Notes: generated by a model not told the origin, from the sequence alone. Counted from the first letter of the stretch, positions 26,201-35,826 are shown. The stretch is 64,000 bases of DNA from Halopseudomonas salina (GCF_008641105.1 NZ_VTTI01000005.1:110069-174068), one strand, 5' to 3'. Numbers and translations: made by a program.

Positions 26201-27682
26201 TTGAGTGATCAAACCCACGGTCTGGCGCAATGGACGGCTCGCCTGAATAATGCCGAACTGCCTGCAATGGCAGTGGTAGTACATGACTTGCTGCGACTTT
26301 CCCAGTCGCAAACCGCTTCGGTCAGGCAACTGGCGGAAGTTCTTCTACGTGATGCCTCACTTACTTCCAAGGTGCTGCGGGTCAGCAATAGCGTTTACTG
26401 TAATCCGGGCCGTGAGGTTATCCGCACGATTTCCCGAGCTGTTGTGGTGATCGGCTTCGACCAGGTGCGGATGATCGGCCTGTCAGTCAGCCTGCTCGAT
26501 GGTCTGCTGAAGGACTCGCCGCGTGAACAGCTGCAGTCACTTTTGGCGCGTTCCTTTCACGGTGCAATGCAGGCGCGCAATCTTGCGGACTACAGGGCCT
26601 TGCCGGAAAAGGAAGAGATTTTCATAGCGACACTTTTGCGCCACCTCGGCGAGATGGCGTTCTGGAGTCACGGCGGCAAACAGGCTGACCTGCTTGCGGA
26701 CGCGCTCGCGGTGCCTGGGGTTGACCGGGACAAAACGGTAAAGCGTGTAGTAGGCGCCAGTTTTGATCAGTTGACCTTCGGTTTGCTCAAGACCTGGAAT
26801 ATGGGTGAGATCGGTCAGTTGGTCAAAGCCAGTCATAGCTCCTCCGGGCCTGCCGCGCGAGCAGTTACTTTGGGCTCTGCCATTGCCGAGGCTGCCCGAG
26901 AGGGTTGGGCAGGGGAAACAATGCAGGCCTTGCTGGATCCGGTTGCGGAGCTGACCGGAACCACTCGCGAAGAGGCCATGCAGCAGATTCTGGCCAGTGC
27001 TGACGAGGCGGTCCGGGTCGCTGGCACTTGCTCCAACGCCGACCTGGGAGCATGGATACCCCGTACCGATGACCTCCCTCTGGATCTCTCCGAGTTGCTA
27101 CAGATGGATGCTGTGCCCGCGCAGTCGGCACGCACAGCGGTACAGGAGCCCCTGTTGCAGCCAAATGTAGAGATGCTCAAGCTGTCGGTGCAGAACATGA
27201 TGCTGATGACCAAAAGCCCGATCAATCTCGAAAATACCCTGACCGGTGTGATCAATGGAATGCACTTGGGAGCTGGGCTGGAGCGGGTCATGCTTGCTGT
27301 TTTGGCGGATAACCAGACGCGTTTTCGGGCACGGCGAGTAGCCGGTAAGGGAACCCAGAGCTGGGCCCAGGATTTCAATTTGCCCTGTGTGGTATCCAAT
27401 CCTCATATATTCAGTTACGCGTTGCAAAACAACGAAGTGATTTGGATGGGTACGCCGACTAGCAGCGGCTTAAAGGATTTGATTACGTCCGACATTACCA
27501 GCTGGCTGGGTGAGGGCCCGTTCTTTATTGCGCCGGTAATCGCCGGCACCCGGCGAATTGGCATTCTTTATGGCGATATGCGACTGTCGGGAAGGCCCTT
27601 GACCAAGGCTCAGTTCACGGCTTTTCAGCGTCTGACCGAACTCACTGGAAGCTGCCTGAAAGCCCTGAGCGGGCGCGGCTGA
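26201..27682 (+). CDS. HDOD-domain signalling protein with C-terminal GAF-like region
   Basis: 493 residues. The HDOD domain (about 15-215) has the family features RLSQSQTASVRQLAEVLLRDASL and VVIGFDQVRMIGLS but, as usual for HDOD, lacks the full HD metal site. Residues about 325-490 look like a GAF-type sensor (NTLTGVINGMHLGAGLERVML, GTRRIGILYGDMR). HDOD proteins act in signalling and stress control in Pseudomonas and Xanthomonas, often without enzymatic activity. The TTG start follows a weak AAGGG. The stop abuts that of the convergent msrA. Confidence 0.82.
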   Translation: MSDQTHGLAQWTARLNNAELPAMAVVVHDLLRLSQSQTASVRQLAEVLLRDASLTSKVLRVSNSVYCNPGREVIRTISRAVVVIGFDQVRMIGLSVSLLDGLLKDSPREQLQSLLARSFHGAMQARNLADYRALPEKEEIFIATLLRHLGEMAFWSHGGKQADLLADALAVPGVDRDKTVKRVVGASFDQLTFGLLKTWNMGEIGQLVKASHSSSGPAARAVTLGSAIAEAAREGWAGETMQALLDPVAELTGTTREEAMQQILASADEAVRVAGTCSNADLGAWIPRTDDLPLDLSELLQMDAVPAQSARTAVQEPLLQPNVEMLKLSVQNMMLMTKSPINLENTLTGVINGMHLGAGLERVMLAVLADNQTRFRARRVAGKGTQSWAQDFNLPCVVSNPHIFSYALQNNEVIWMGTPTSSGLKDLITSDITSWLGEGPFFIAPVIAGTRRIGILYGDMRLSGRPLTKAQFTAFQRLTELTGSCLKALSGRG

Positions 27683-28330
27683 TCAACTACCCTGCATGCA
27701 TATACCTGTACCGGCAAGATTGCAGTAGCCACCCGGATTCTTGTGCAGGTATTGCTGGTGGTAGGGTTCTGCATAATAGAAGGTCGGGGCCGGAATGATC
27801 TCGGTAGTGACCGCATCCATGCCGGCTTGCAATAACAGATCGGCGTAATTGGCCTTGCTGACTTCTGCCGCCGCCTGCTGTGCCGGAGTACTCAGGTAAA
27901 TGCCCGAGCGGTACTGTGTGCCGGTATCGTTGCCCTGACGCATGCCCTGGGTAGGGTCATGATTTTCCCAGAAAGTCTTGAGCAGCTCCTCGAAGCTCAC
28001 TTCCTCCGGATCGAAGACCACCAGAACCACTTCGTTGTGACCGGTCATGCCCGAGCAGACTTCCTCGTAGGTGGGGTTGGGAGTCAGCCCTGCGCAATAG
28101 CCGACGGCGGTGGTGTGCACCCCAGGAATCTTCCAGAACAACCTTTCCACTCCCCAGAAGCAGCCCATGCCAAAGATGACCTGCTGCATCCCCGCTGGAA
28201 AAGGGGCATGCAAGGAAGTGCCGAGCACGGTGTGGATCTGGCTGGTCTGGATGGCTTCATCCCGGCCTGGCAGGGCCTCTTCAGCGGTGGGCAGGCGCAT
28301 TTTATGTTCGGGAATACGGCGGAAAAACAT
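27683..28330 (-). CDS. msrA: Peptide methionine sulfoxide reductase MsrA
   Basis: MsrA reduces the S-epimer of methionine sulfoxide in proteins. The 215-residue protein has the catalytic Cys57 in GMGCFWGVE and recycling cysteines in the C-terminal [12 protein letters not shown]. The N-terminal extension with [13 protein letters not shown] is usual in Pseudomonas. I chose the ATG preceded by GGAG six bases upstream; another ATG lies 14 codons further up. Confidence 0.94.
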   Translation of the reverse strand: MFFRRIPEHKMRLPTAEEALPGRDEAIQTSQIHTVLGTSLHAPFPAGMQQVIFGMGCFWGVERLFWKIPGVHTTAVGYCAGLTPNPTYEEVCSGMTGHNEVVLVVFDPEEVSFEELLKTFWENHDPTQGMRQGNDTGTQYRSGIYLSTPAQQAAAEVSKANYADLLLQAGMDAVTTEIIPAPTFYYAEPYHQQYLHKNPGGYCNLAGTGICMQGS

Positions 28331-28429
28331 GGGCGACTCCGGGCAGAGGGGCAGGGCGAATTTGAATTTCATGGTGCGCCTGGCAGTGACTACCTGTCCA
28401 GCCGCGGATTCATTGCTGTGTGTGTCCTG

Positions 28430-29254
28430 TCAGATGCTCAGGTCAAGCGCCTGGAGCAGGTCAGGAGGCAGCTTGCCCGTCGCGACAAAGTGCGGGTTGA
28501 GCCAGGTGTCTCGAGCCGGATAGCCGAAACGCTGTCCGTCCAGGCCGAGAACCTGCCCGCCGGCGCCTTCGAGCACCGCCTGGGCTGCGGCTGTATCCCA
28601 TTGACTGGTAGGGGCGAACCGCGGGTAGAGATCGGCGTTGCCCTCGGCCAATAGGCAGAACTTGAGTGAGCTGCCGATATTCACCAGATCGATCTGCTGT
28701 AGTGATGTCAGGCGGCTGAGCAGTGCTTCTTGTTCCGGACTGGTGTGTCTGCGACTGGCAACCACTGTCAAAGTCTCGCTCGTACTGCGGCAGCGGATAG
28801 CTTCGGCGGGCTCCCTGCCGGAGCGGCGCCATGCACCGAGCGATTGGCCTCCCCAATAGAGATTGTCACGGGCTGGCACGCCTACCACTCCAAAACGGAT
28901 CTGCCCCTGCTCTATCAGCGCTATGTTGACGGTGAACTCATCCGTGCCGGCAATAAACTCCTTGGTACCGTCTAGCGGATCGACCAGCCAGAACCGTTGC
29001 CAGTGTTGCCGCTCAGTCAGGGGCACTTGCGCGTCTTCCTCAGATAGTACCGGGATCTCGGGCGTTAGCTGGCGCAGGCCCTCCAGAATCAGGTGGTGTG
29101 CTGCAAGATCCGCTGCGGTCACCGGAGAGTCATCGGATTTGGCGGTAACCTCAGGCTTCTGACGCCACCATTTCAATGTTTCCCGTCCCGCCCGCTCGGT
29201 CAGCGCCAGTAGTGCATCGGTATTGAAGGGCAGGCTGTCGAGTGAGCGGGTCAT
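28430..29254 (-). CDS. cysQ: 3'(2'),5'-bisphosphate nucleotidase CysQ
   Basis: CysQ dephosphorylates 3'-phosphoadenosine 5'-phosphate, a by-product of sulfate assimilation. Inositol-monophosphatase fold, 274 residues, with metal motifs SEEDAQ (near 71), DPLDGTKEF (near 92-100) and WDTAAAQAVLEGAGG (near 218). The start overlaps the stop of nudE (ATGA), so the two nucleotide-hydrolase genes are translationally coupled. Confidence 0.93.
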   Translation of the reverse strand: MTRSLDSLPFNTDALLALTERAGRETLKWWRQKPEVTAKSDDSPVTAADLAAHHLILEGLRQLTPEIPVLSEEDAQVPLTERQHWQRFWLVDPLDGTKEFIAGTDEFTVNIALIEQGQIRFGVVGVPARDNLYWGGQSLGAWRRSGREPAEAIRCRSTSETLTVVASRRHTSPEQEALLSRLTSLQQIDLVNIGSSLKFCLLAEGNADLYPRFAPTSQWDTAAAQAVLEGAGGQVLGLDGQRFGYPARDTWLNPHFVATGKLPPDLLQALDLSI

Positions 29255-29817
29255 CTGTGCAGCTCTCCGCGCTGCTCGAGCAGGTCGCGCACAAGGTATA
29301 GTGCGGCGAGGGCGCGGCCTTCTGTAAAGTCCTCACGTGCAGCCAAGTCGCTGAGTGCGTAGAGGTCGACACTGTCGACCCGCATGGGTTCGGGTTCGTC
29401 ACCCGGCAAACGCTTTTCGTAGAGGTCGCGGGCCAGCACTATGGCAATCTGCTGACTCATGTAGTTGGGAGACAGGGAGAGGTGGGTCAGATATTCCAGG
29501 CGGCGGGCGCCAAAGCCGGCCTCTTCCATCAATTCACGGTTAGCGGCATCAAGTACATCTTCGCCAGGTTCCACCAGGCCCTTGGGGACGGACATCTGGT
29601 AGTTGCCCATGCCGCCACAATATTCCTCTATCAAGACCACCCGGCGCTCGTCCTGCATGGCTATCACCATCACCGCCCCATACCCCTGGCTGCGGTTGAC
29701 CAGGCGCTCGTAGGTGCGCTCGACGCCGTTGCTGAAACGCAGTTGCACCTGCTCGACGGTAAATAGTCTGCTCTTTGCGACGATCTGCGCCTCGAGGGTT
29801 TCGGGCAGTTTTGGCAT
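29251..29817 (-). CDS. nudE: ADP compounds hydrolase NudE
   Basis: Nudix enzyme of 188 residues that hydrolyses ADP-ribose, Ap3A and NADH-type compounds. The Nudix box lies near 80-102, with core RELMEEAGFG. The N-terminal region (ETLEAQIVAKSRLF) and C-terminal length fit NudE rather than the ADP-ribose pyrophosphatase NudF. It is first in an overlapping pair with cysQ and divergent from yrfG across 71 bp. Confidence 0.92.
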   Translation of the reverse strand: MPKLPETLEAQIVAKSRLFTVEQVQLRFSNGVERTYERLVNRSQGYGAVMVIAMQDERRVVLIEEYCGGMGNYQMSVPKGLVEPGEDVLDAANRELMEEAGFGARRLEYLTHLSLSPNYMSQQIAIVLARDLYEKRLPGDEPEPMRVDSVDLYALSDLAAREDFTEGRALAALYLVRDLLEQRGELHR

Positions 29818-29888
29818 TGGGTGCTCCGTGGTTAACAGCGTTTGGCTTGGGTATCATAGCGGCACATGTCACCAAAGCCCAAACGCCC

Positions 29889-30551
29889 ATGCTGAACTGG
29901 AACAACATCGATACCGTCCTGCTGGATATGGACGGGACCCTGCTGGACCTGCATTTTGACAACCACTTCTGGGTCGAGTATCTGCCGCAGCGTTACGCCG
30001 AGCATCATGGTCAGTCGGTCGAGTGGGCCAAGGCCGAGATTTATCCTCTGATGAAGGAAAAGCAGGGGCAACTGGACTGGTACTGCCTGGATTTCTGGAC
30101 CCGTGAGCTGGCCATGCCGATCGTTGAGCTCAAGCGCGAAGTAGCGCACCTGATCAGCCTCAGGCCTGACGCGGAAGTATTTCTGCGGGCGCTACAGGCC
30201 AGTGGCCGTGATGTGATATTGATCACCAATGCGCACCGTGGCTCCCTGTCATTGAAGCTGGAGCGCGTCGAGTTGCGAACCTACTTTCAGCGTCTGATCA
30301 GCTCCCATGACTTCGGTTTTCCGAAAGAGGCGCAGGCTTTCTGGGTTGCATTGCAAGCTGAAGTCCCCTTTGATCCGCAGCGCACGCTCTTCATTGATGA
30401 CAGCCTGGGAATTCTGCGAGCTGCCAGGGACTACGGTGTCAGCCACCTGCTGGCGGTCAGGCAGCCAGACAGTCGCGGAGCCTTGCGTGATACCGAGGAG
30501 TTTGATGCCGTGGAGGACTACCGCGATCTGGCGGCAGCCTGCCAGGGCTAA
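29889..30551 (+). CDS. yrfG: GMP/IMP nucleotidase YrfG (HAD family)
   Basis: HAD-type 5'-nucleotidase of 220 residues, active on GMP and IMP in E. coli. Motif I is LLDMDGTLLDL near residues 11-21, motif II ITNAHR near 109, Lys of motif III in FGFPKEAQ, and motif IV FIDDSLGIL near 165. The start at MLNWNNIDTVL is the family start although no clear ribosome binding site precedes it; upstream sequence in frame runs antisense into nudE. It is convergent with rimK with 6 bp between stops. Confidence 0.92.
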   Translation: MLNWNNIDTVLLDMDGTLLDLHFDNHFWVEYLPQRYAEHHGQSVEWAKAEIYPLMKEKQGQLDWYCLDFWTRELAMPIVELKREVAHLISLRPDAEVFLRALQASGRDVILITNAHRGSLSLKLERVELRTYFQRLISSHDFGFPKEAQAFWVALQAEVPFDPQRTLFIDDSLGILRAARDYGVSHLLAVRQPDSRGALRDTEEFDAVEDYRDLAAACQG

Positions 30552-30557
30552 TATTGT

Positions 30558-31463
30558 TCAGCCTTCGCCCTTGGTCCGGGTCTGATTGGGCTTGGCGTTC
30601 TTTTCAATGTACTCGATGATCAATCCGGCGATATTGCGGCCGGTGGTTGACTCGATACCCTCCAGCCCCGGGGAGGAGTTGACCTCCATGACCACCGGGC
30701 CATGGTTGGAGCGCAGAATATCCACACCTGCGACGTTAAGGCCCATCACCTTGGCAGCGCGTACTGCGGTCATGCGCTCTTCCGGGGTGATCTTGATCAG
30801 GCTGGCGCTGCCGCCGCGATGCAGGTTGGAGCGAAACTCGCCAGGCTTGGCCTGGCGTTTCATTGCTGCGATGACCTTGTCGCCCACGACCAGGCAGCGA
30901 ATGTCCGCTCCGCCCGCTTCCTTTATATATTCCTGCACCATGATGTTGGCCTTCAGGCCCATGAACGCCTCGAGCACTGATTCAGCAGCCTGCTCGGTTT
31001 CGCACATCACCACGCCAATGCCTTGCGTGCCTTCCAGCAGCTTGATAACCAGCGGCGCGCCGCCGACCATGCTGATCAGGTCCGGTATGTCGTCGGGTGA
31101 GTGAGCGAAACCGGTGACCGGCAGGCCAACCCCCTTGCGGGCCAGCAGCTGCAGTGAGCGCAGCTTGTCCCGGGAGCGGGTGATGGCGACTGATTCGTTC
31201 AGGGGGAAAACGCCCATCATCTCGAACTGGCGCAATACCGCCGCGCCATAAAAGGTAACCGACGCACCAATGCGCGGAATGATCGCATCGAAGCCTTCCA
31301 GCTCGGCGCCCTTGTAATGGATGGTCGGCTTGTGACTGGCGATGTTCATGTAGGCGCGCAGGGTGTCGATAACGCGCACCTCGTGGCCGCGTTCGCGTGC
31401 CGCTTCGACCAGTCGGCGGGTGGAATACAGGTTGGCGTTACGCGACAGTACCGCAATCTTCAT
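30558..31463 (-). CDS. rimK: Ribosomal protein S6 glutamate ligase RimK
   Basis: ATP-grasp ligase of 301 residues that adds glutamates to the C terminus of ribosomal protein S6. Features seen: the N-terminal pre-ATP-grasp domain, the [18 protein letters not shown] and [11 protein letters not shown]-binding strands, and C-terminal [14 protein letters not shown] with the metal-binding Glu and Asn. In Pseudomonas fluorescens RimK is reported to be modulated by c-di-GMP and to reprogram translation. It follows the zinc-protease-like gene after 10 bp, presumably as one operon. Confidence 0.94.
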   Translation of the reverse strand: MKIAVLSRNANLYSTRRLVEAARERGHEVRVIDTLRAYMNIASHKPTIHYKGAELEGFDAIIPRIGASVTFYGAAVLRQFEMMGVFPLNESVAITRSRDKLRSLQLLARKGVGLPVTGFAHSPDDIPDLISMVGGAPLVIKLLEGTQGIGVVMCETEQAAESVLEAFMGLKANIMVQEYIKEAGGADIRCLVVGDKVIAAMKRQAKPGEFRSNLHRGGSASLIKITPEERMTAVRAAKVMGLNVAGVDILRSNHGPVVMEVNSSPGLEGIESTTGRNIAGLIIEYIEKNAKPNQTRTKGEG

Positions 31464-31473
31464 GGTGGTTCCT

Positions 31474-31944
31474 TCAGGGGGTTACGGCGAACAGAGAGGT
31501 TTGGGGTTTTTCCTGGACAAATCGGCGGCCGGGATCAATTACCAGCTCGCCTTCCAGCATGGCGGTACAGCCCATCAACACGCGATAGCGCATGGATTTA
31601 CGGCAGGTGAGCGTGAAATACACCGACCAGCAACGGTCACCGAGTACCAGTGGCGTACGTATGACATGACGCTCCTGCAAATGACCATTGGAGCTGCGGA
31701 TGGATTTGTATTCCACCAGTTCCGCCTCGCAGCGCTGGGCCCGTTGTTTCTTCTGGCTACCAATGTGCGCATTGAAGCGCACCCAGGTTGCACCTTTGCG
31801 CTCGAACGTCTCGATATCACTGGCATGTAATGCCGAGGTTCTTGCCCCGGTATCTATTTTTGCCATGATCTGGTCGATGCCAAGCTCGGGCAGGCCAATC
31901 CACTCGCGCAACCCGATAACATTAAGGTGATCAAAAGTTTTCAA
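31474..31944 (-). CDS. rimB: RimK-associated retropepsin-like protease (ATP-dependent zinc protease family)
   Basis: 156-residue protein with the retropepsin-type motif [14 protein letters not shown] near residues 28-41, where Asp31-Thr-Gly would be the catalytic triad. Pseudomonas homologues beside rimK are called RimB and are reported to act on S6 or RimK-modified S6. Family naming as an ATP-dependent zinc protease is historical. The gene is first in the pair with rimK. A third partner described in P. fluorescens, RimA, is not seen adjacent here. Confidence 0.88.
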   Translation of the reverse strand: MKTFDHLNVIGLREWIGLPELGIDQIMAKIDTGARTSALHASDIETFERKGATWVRFNAHIGSQKKQRAQRCEAELVEYKSIRSSNGHLQERHVIRTPLVLGDRCWSVYFTLTCRKSMRYRVLMGCTAMLEGELVIDPGRRFVQEKPQTSLFAVTP

Positions 31945-32040
31945 GCAGACAGCTCCTGGTGCATTTGGCGCGCATCATGGGGCAAGTCATGGGCGACGAC
32001 AAGCCTGATACACTCGGCCTGAATGAGGAGTACAGACCCT

Positions 32041-32448
32041 ATGGGCGATGATAGCAAGGTACGGTTGGATAAATGGCTCTGGGCCGCTCGATTTTTCAAG
32101 ACTCGAGGTCTGGCGAAGGCGGCCATAGAAGGCGGCAAGGTGCAATGCCGGGGTGAGCGCTGCAAGCCCAGTAGAGAGCCGAAGGTGGGTGAGCAATTGC
32201 AGATACGTCAGGGCTTCGAGCAGCGTACGGTGACTATTCTCGAGCTCAGCGGCCAGCGGCGTGGGGCTGCTGAGGCGCAGTTGCTTTACGAAGAAACGGC
32301 CGACAGTCTTCGCCAGCGCGAGGAAGCTGCAGCCAAGCGCAAGGCCATGGGGCCCGGTCTGCTGATCAGTGAGCATCGCCCGAACAAGAAGCAGCGCAGA
32401 CAGATCCATCAGTTTCGCAATGCACGCAATTCACCCGAGGATGGGTGA
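32041..32448 (+). CDS. hslR: Heat shock RNA-binding protein Hsp15 (HslR)
   Basis: 135-residue S4-domain protein that binds 50S subunits carrying stalled nascent chains. The S4 fold is at the start (VRLDKWLWAARFFKTRGLA, residues 6-24), with a basic C-terminal tail (HRPNKKQRRQIHQFR). GAGGAG lies 11 bases before the chosen ATG; an ATG six codons upstream has no such site. hslO follows, as in many gammaproteobacteria, but has its own candidate promoter. Confidence 0.93.
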   Translation: MGDDSKVRLDKWLWAARFFKTRGLAKAAIEGGKVQCRGERCKPSREPKVGEQLQIRQGFEQRTVTILELSGQRRGAAEAQLLYEETADSLRQREEAAAKRKAMGPGLLISEHRPNKKQRRQIHQFRNARNSPEDG

Positions 32449-32459
32449 AGGGGTATAAT
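32430..32459 (+). promoter_or_regulatory. Predicted promoter of hslO
   Basis: TTCACC (32430-32435) and a perfect TATAAT (32454-32459) are separated by 18 bp, overlapping the 3' end of hslR. The start of transcription would fall near 32466, only about 16 bases upstream of the hslO ATG. Confidence 0.55.
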
Positions 32460-32481
32460 CGCCATTTGCCAGGGGCTGATC

Positions 32482-33363
32482 ATGGCGTATCAAGATACCA
32501 CCCAACGTTTTCTGTTTGAAAACGCCGACGTGCGCGGCGAACTGGTCGCGCTGGAGACCAGCTACCGCGAGGTGCTGGCCAAGCACGACTATCCCGAGCC
32601 GGTTCGTGAGCTACTGGGCCAGATGCTAGCTGCGGCGGTGTTGTTGTCGACGACTATCAAGTACGACGGCCTGCTGATACTGCAGGCGACTTCTTCGGGT
32701 CCTGTTTCGACACTGATGGTCGAGTGCGCCAGTGACCAGGCCGTGCGAGGGATAGCCCGGTACGATGTGGATATGACCGATGGCAGTCTGGCCGATCTGA
32801 TGCCCGGCGGCATCCTGGCCATTACCGTAGATCCCCAGGAGGGACAGCGCTACCAGGGTATCGTCTCCCTTGATGGGGCCACCCTGGCCGAGTGCCTTAA
32901 CGGCTACTTTGAAAACTCCGAACAGTTGCCGACCAGGTTCAGGTTGCAGGCCGACGGGCGCTCTGCCAGGGGATTGTTGCTGCAGGCGCTGCCTGCCGAT
33001 CGTCAGCGGGATCCGGAGCAGCGCGCAGCAACATGGGAACACCTGAATATTCTTGCTGACACGCTCACGGCTGAAGAGCTGCTGTCCCTCGATAACCAGA
33101 CAATTCTGCGCAGGCTCTTTCACGAAGAGGACGTACGATTGTTCGATCATCAGGCGGTGCGATTCGAGTGCAGCTGTTCAATGGAGCGCTCGGGTAATGC
33201 CCTGGTGAGCCTGGGGCGAGATGACGCCATGGCATTGCTCGATGAGCAAAACGGTGAAATCGAGATCGACTGTCAATTCTGCAATACCCGCTATCTGTTT
33301 GATCAGGCCCGCCTGGAGGCGCTGTTTCACTCGGCACAGGAGCATGCCAGGCGGTTGCATTGA
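32482..33363 (+). CDS. hslO: 33 kDa chaperonin Hsp33 (HslO)
   Basis: Redox-regulated holdase activated by disulfide formation under oxidative stress. The 293-residue protein has the C-terminal zinc site made of CSC (ECSCSMERS, near 232) and CxxC (DCQFCNTRYLF, near 265). The N-terminal region (RGELVALETSYREVL) is typical. It sits between hslR and pckA. Confidence 0.95.
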   Translation: MAYQDTTQRFLFENADVRGELVALETSYREVLAKHDYPEPVRELLGQMLAAAVLLSTTIKYDGLLILQATSSGPVSTLMVECASDQAVRGIARYDVDMTDGSLADLMPGGILAITVDPQEGQRYQGIVSLDGATLAECLNGYFENSEQLPTRFRLQADGRSARGLLLQALPADRQRDPEQRAATWEHLNILADTLTAEELLSLDNQTILRRLFHEEDVRLFDHQAVRFECSCSMERSGNALVSLGRDDAMALLDEQNGEIEIDCQFCNTRYLFDQARLEALFHSAQEHARRLH

Positions 33364-33468
33364 TCAGCGAAGGCGAAATACATGCATTGCAACTCAAGTA
33401 GATAGTCAACGGCTATGGTCATGATGAATAACGAGTGCTGATCAGGTTTAGCGCGGCTGGTTTTTTTT

Positions 33469-33477
33469 TGGCATAAT
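33469..33477 (+). promoter_or_regulatory. Extended -10 element upstream of pckA
   Basis: TGGCATAAT forms an extended -10 element directly after a run of nine T residues (33461-33469). Possible -35 sequences (TTTAGC near 33447) are weak and 19 bp away. It lies 100 bp ahead of the pckA start and is followed by a very GC-rich discriminator (GGCGCGCCCGCGCG). Confidence 0.45.
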
Positions 33478-33576
33478 GGCGCGCCCGCGCGCTGACCTGG
33501 CGTACACACGAAGAGCTGAGGCCGATCTGTCGGTCCCATGGAGATTTCGGCCCACGCCGAACGAGGATGAGGTTTG

Positions 33577-35121
33577 ATGACGCACAGTAACCATACGGTT
33601 TATACCGACCTGAGTATTCCACACCTCGTTGAGCTGGCTATTCAGCGTAACGAAGGTCAGTTGGCCGATAACGGCGCGCTCGTGGTCAAGACCGGTGAGC
33701 GCACCGGCCGTTCACCCATGGACCGCTTCATTGTCGAGGAGCCATCGACGCAGGACTCCATCGCCTGGGGCCCTATCAATCGTCCGTTTCCGGCTGACAA
33801 GTTCGATGCCTTGTGGAAGCGCGTTGCAGGCTATCTGGCTGAACGCACCAGTTTTGTGTCCCACGTGCATGTTGGCGCCGATCCTGAGCATTATCTGCCT
33901 GTGGTGATGGCTACTGAAACAGCCTGGCACAACCTGTTCGGGCGCACGCTTTTCATCAACCCGGAAGAGTTCAATCCGGCTGCCAGGGACCGTTGGCATA
34001 TCATCAATGCGCCGCATTTTGTTTGTGAGCCCGAGCGCGATGGCACCAACAGTAATGGTTGCGTGATCATCAACTTTGCCGAGCGCAAGGTGCTTTTGGC
34101 TGGCATGCAGTACGCCGGTGAAATGAAGAAGGCGATGTTTTCGGTACAGAATTTCCTGCTTCCGGCCAAGGACGTTTTGCCTATGCACTGCGCCGCCAAC
34201 GTCGGCGACGAAGGTGATACCACGCTGTTCTTTGGTTTGTCCGGCACTGGTAAGACCACACTCTCTGCTGACCCTGCGCGTAATCTGATTGGTGATGACG
34301 AGCACGGCTGGGCTACCGGTAGCGTGTTCAACATCGAAGGTGGTTGCTATGCAAAGTGTATCGACCTGTCGGAAAAGAATGAGCCAGTCATCTGGAAGGC
34401 GATCAAGTTCGGATCCATTATCGAGAACGTGGTCATCGATCCTCAGAGCCGGACTGCGGACTACGCTGATGTCAGCCTGACCCAGAATACCCGGGTTGCC
34501 TACCCGCTGAAGCACGTTGAAAAGCGTGTTGAAGCAAACCGTGCCGGTGAGCCGAACGCGATTATCTTTTTGACCTGCGATCTTACCGGTGTGCTGCCCC
34601 CTGTATCGATTCTGAACAACGAGCAGGCCGCCTACCATTTCCTCTCCGGTTACACCGCTCTGGTCGGCTCGACCGAGATGGGTTCCGGCGATGGCATCAA
34701 GTCGACTTTCTCCACCTGTTTTGGTGCGCCATTCTTCCCGCGGCCTGCCGGCGAGTATGCCGAATTGCTGATCAAGCGGATCAACGCCTTCGGCAGCAAG
34801 GTGTACCTGGTTAATACCGGTTGGACCGGGGGCAGCTACGGTACCGGCAAACGCTTCAGCATTCCTACCACCCGCGCAATCATCGCGGCTGTGCAGTCCG
34901 GTGCGCTGATTGGTACCGAAACTGAACACCTGCCAGTGATCAACCTCGATGTGCCAACCTCGGTACCCGGTGTCGATACCCATTTGCTGAACCCGCGTAA
35001 TACCTGGGCAGATCCGTCCGAGTACGACGCGGCTGCACAGGCCTTGACTAAATTGTTTGTCGACAATTTCAAGAAGTTTGATGTTGCGCCCGAGATTGTT
35101 CAAGCGGGCCCGCAGCTCTAA
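33577..35121 (+). CDS. pckA: Phosphoenolpyruvate carboxykinase (ATP)
   Basis: PckA converts oxaloacetate and ATP to PEP, the entry to gluconeogenesis. The 514-residue protein has the substrate-binding [10 protein letters not shown], the P-loop [14 protein letters not shown] near residues 225-238, the metal site [10 protein letters not shown], and the adenine-loop region near [14 protein letters not shown]. The ATG follows GAGG with a 5-base gap; a TTG one codon earlier is possible. A clear terminator follows. Confidence 0.96.
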   Translation: MTHSNHTVYTDLSIPHLVELAIQRNEGQLADNGALVVKTGERTGRSPMDRFIVEEPSTQDSIAWGPINRPFPADKFDALWKRVAGYLAERTSFVSHVHVGADPEHYLPVVMATETAWHNLFGRTLFINPEEFNPAARDRWHIINAPHFVCEPERDGTNSNGCVIINFAERKVLLAGMQYAGEMKKAMFSVQNFLLPAKDVLPMHCAANVGDEGDTTLFFGLSGTGKTTLSADPARNLIGDDEHGWATGSVFNIEGGCYAKCIDLSEKNEPVIWKAIKFGSIIENVVIDPQSRTADYADVSLTQNTRVAYPLKHVEKRVEANRAGEPNAIIFLTCDLTGVLPPVSILNNEQAAYHFLSGYTALVGSTEMGSGDGIKSTFSTCFGAPFFPRPAGEYAELLIKRINAFGSKVYLVNTGWTGGSYGTGKRFSIPTTRAIIAAVQSGALIGTETEHLPVINLDVPTSVPGVDTHLLNPRNTWADPSEYDAAAQALTKLFVDNFKKFDVAPEIVQAGPQL

Positions 35122-35152
35122 GCCGCCAGGCGCTGCGTTGTAAAGCAAGACC

Positions 35153-35177
35153 AAGCCCGCCATTGGCGGGCTTTTTT
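35153..35177 (+). terminator. Rho-independent terminator of pckA
   Basis: Nine-base-pair GC-rich stem (AAGCCCGCC with GGCGGGCTT), a 3-base loop and a T run to 35177. It begins 32 bp after the pckA stop. Confidence 0.9.
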
Positions 35178-35306
35178 GTAGGCGGGAGCGGGCCTCTGAG
35201 GAGGCTGGCTGCTATTTCGGCTGCTTTGGAGTGTGGGCTTTGCACGCTATTGGCTGGCCACTACCCAGGCTTTTTCAAGATAGTGTCCATAACCGCATTT
35301 TTAGGG

Positions 35307-35334
35307 TTGACAGTCTGACTGCGCCCGGTAAAAT
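35307..35334 (+). promoter_or_regulatory. Promoter of the Asn-Pro-Lys tRNA cluster
   Basis: A consensus TTGACA (35307-35312), a 16-bp spacer and TAAAAT (35329-35334) are followed by the GC-rich stretch GGCGCGCC just after the -10. Such a discriminator is typical of stable-RNA promoters under stringent control. The first tRNA begins about 64 bp downstream. The preceding stretch after the pckA terminator holds nothing else I can identify. Confidence 0.75.
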
Positions 35335-35397
35335 GGCGCGCCTTGGCAGGGGATATGTAACGACAGTTACTGCCCAAGTCAGGTTGTTTTAGGTAAT

Positions 35398-35473
35398 TCC
35401 GCGATAGCTCAGTTGGTAGAGCAAATGACTGTTAATCATTGGGTCCCAGGTTCGAGTCCTGGTCGCGGAGCCA
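35398..35473 (+). tRNA. tRNA-Asn (GTT)
   Basis: 76 nt with a perfect 7-bp acceptor stem (TCCGCGA with TCGCGGA), D-loop AGCTCAGTTGGTAGAGC, anticodon GTT in the loop CTGTTAA, T-loop GGTTCGAGTCC and an encoded CCA. It is first of three tRNAs in one cluster. Confidence 0.97.
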
Positions 35474-35486
35474 TCTAGAACCGGAT

Positions 35487-35563
35487 CGGGGTATAGCGCA
35501 GCCTGGTAGCGCGCCTGCTTTGGGAGCAGGATGTCGAGAGTTCGAATCCCTCTACCCCGACCA
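35487..35563 (+). tRNA. tRNA-Pro (TGG)
   Basis: 77 nt with acceptor stem CGGGGTA with TACCCCG, anticodon TGG in TTTGGGA between stems CCTGC and GCAGG, T-loop AGTTCGAATCC and an encoded CCA. It starts 13 nt after tRNA-Asn, so the two are in one transcript. Confidence 0.97.
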
Positions 35564-35605
35564 CTTTTTTCCCGGATGTGTCGCTTGACATGTCCTTTGA
35601 GTACC

Positions 35606-35681
35606 GGGTCGTTAGCTCAGTTGGTAGAGCAGTTGGCTTTTAACCAATTGGTCGTAGGTTCGAATCCTACACGACCCACCA
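35606..35681 (+). tRNA. tRNA-Lys (TTT)
   Basis: 76 nt with acceptor stem GGGTCGT with ACGACCC, anticodon TTT in the loop CTTTTAA, T-loop GGTTCGAATCC and an encoded CCA. A T-rich gap of 42 nt separates it from tRNA-Pro. A weak hairpin near 35724-35738 followed by CCTTTCCC could end the transcript. Confidence 0.97.
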
Positions 35682-35784
35682 CTCACTCCCTTTCGCTTCA
35701 ATCATCCACGCAAAAAATATTCATCGGCATTTGGCCGACCTTTCCCGTGTCTGACTTTGCCGCGGCCTGCGTCTGCAGGGACGC

Positions 35785-35801
35785 GCCACTATGGTAGTGG
35801 C
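35785..35801. other. Hairpin between the tRNA cluster and ndh
   Basis: Perfect 7-bp inverted repeat GCCACTA-TGG-TAGTGGC, flanked by imperfect GC-rich arms (GGGACGC on the left, CACGCCC on the right). It is 26 bp past the ndh stop on the minus strand and could terminate or stabilise the ndh transcript, but no T run follows on either strand. Confidence 0.4.
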
Positions 35802-35826
35802 CACGCCCGGCTGCAGGGCTTGTGGG

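Noticed and set aside
33712..35163. A 483-codon open frame on the minus strand opposite pckA
   Set aside because: It is fully antisense to a clear pckA, shows no recognisable motifs and reflects codon bias in the coding strand.
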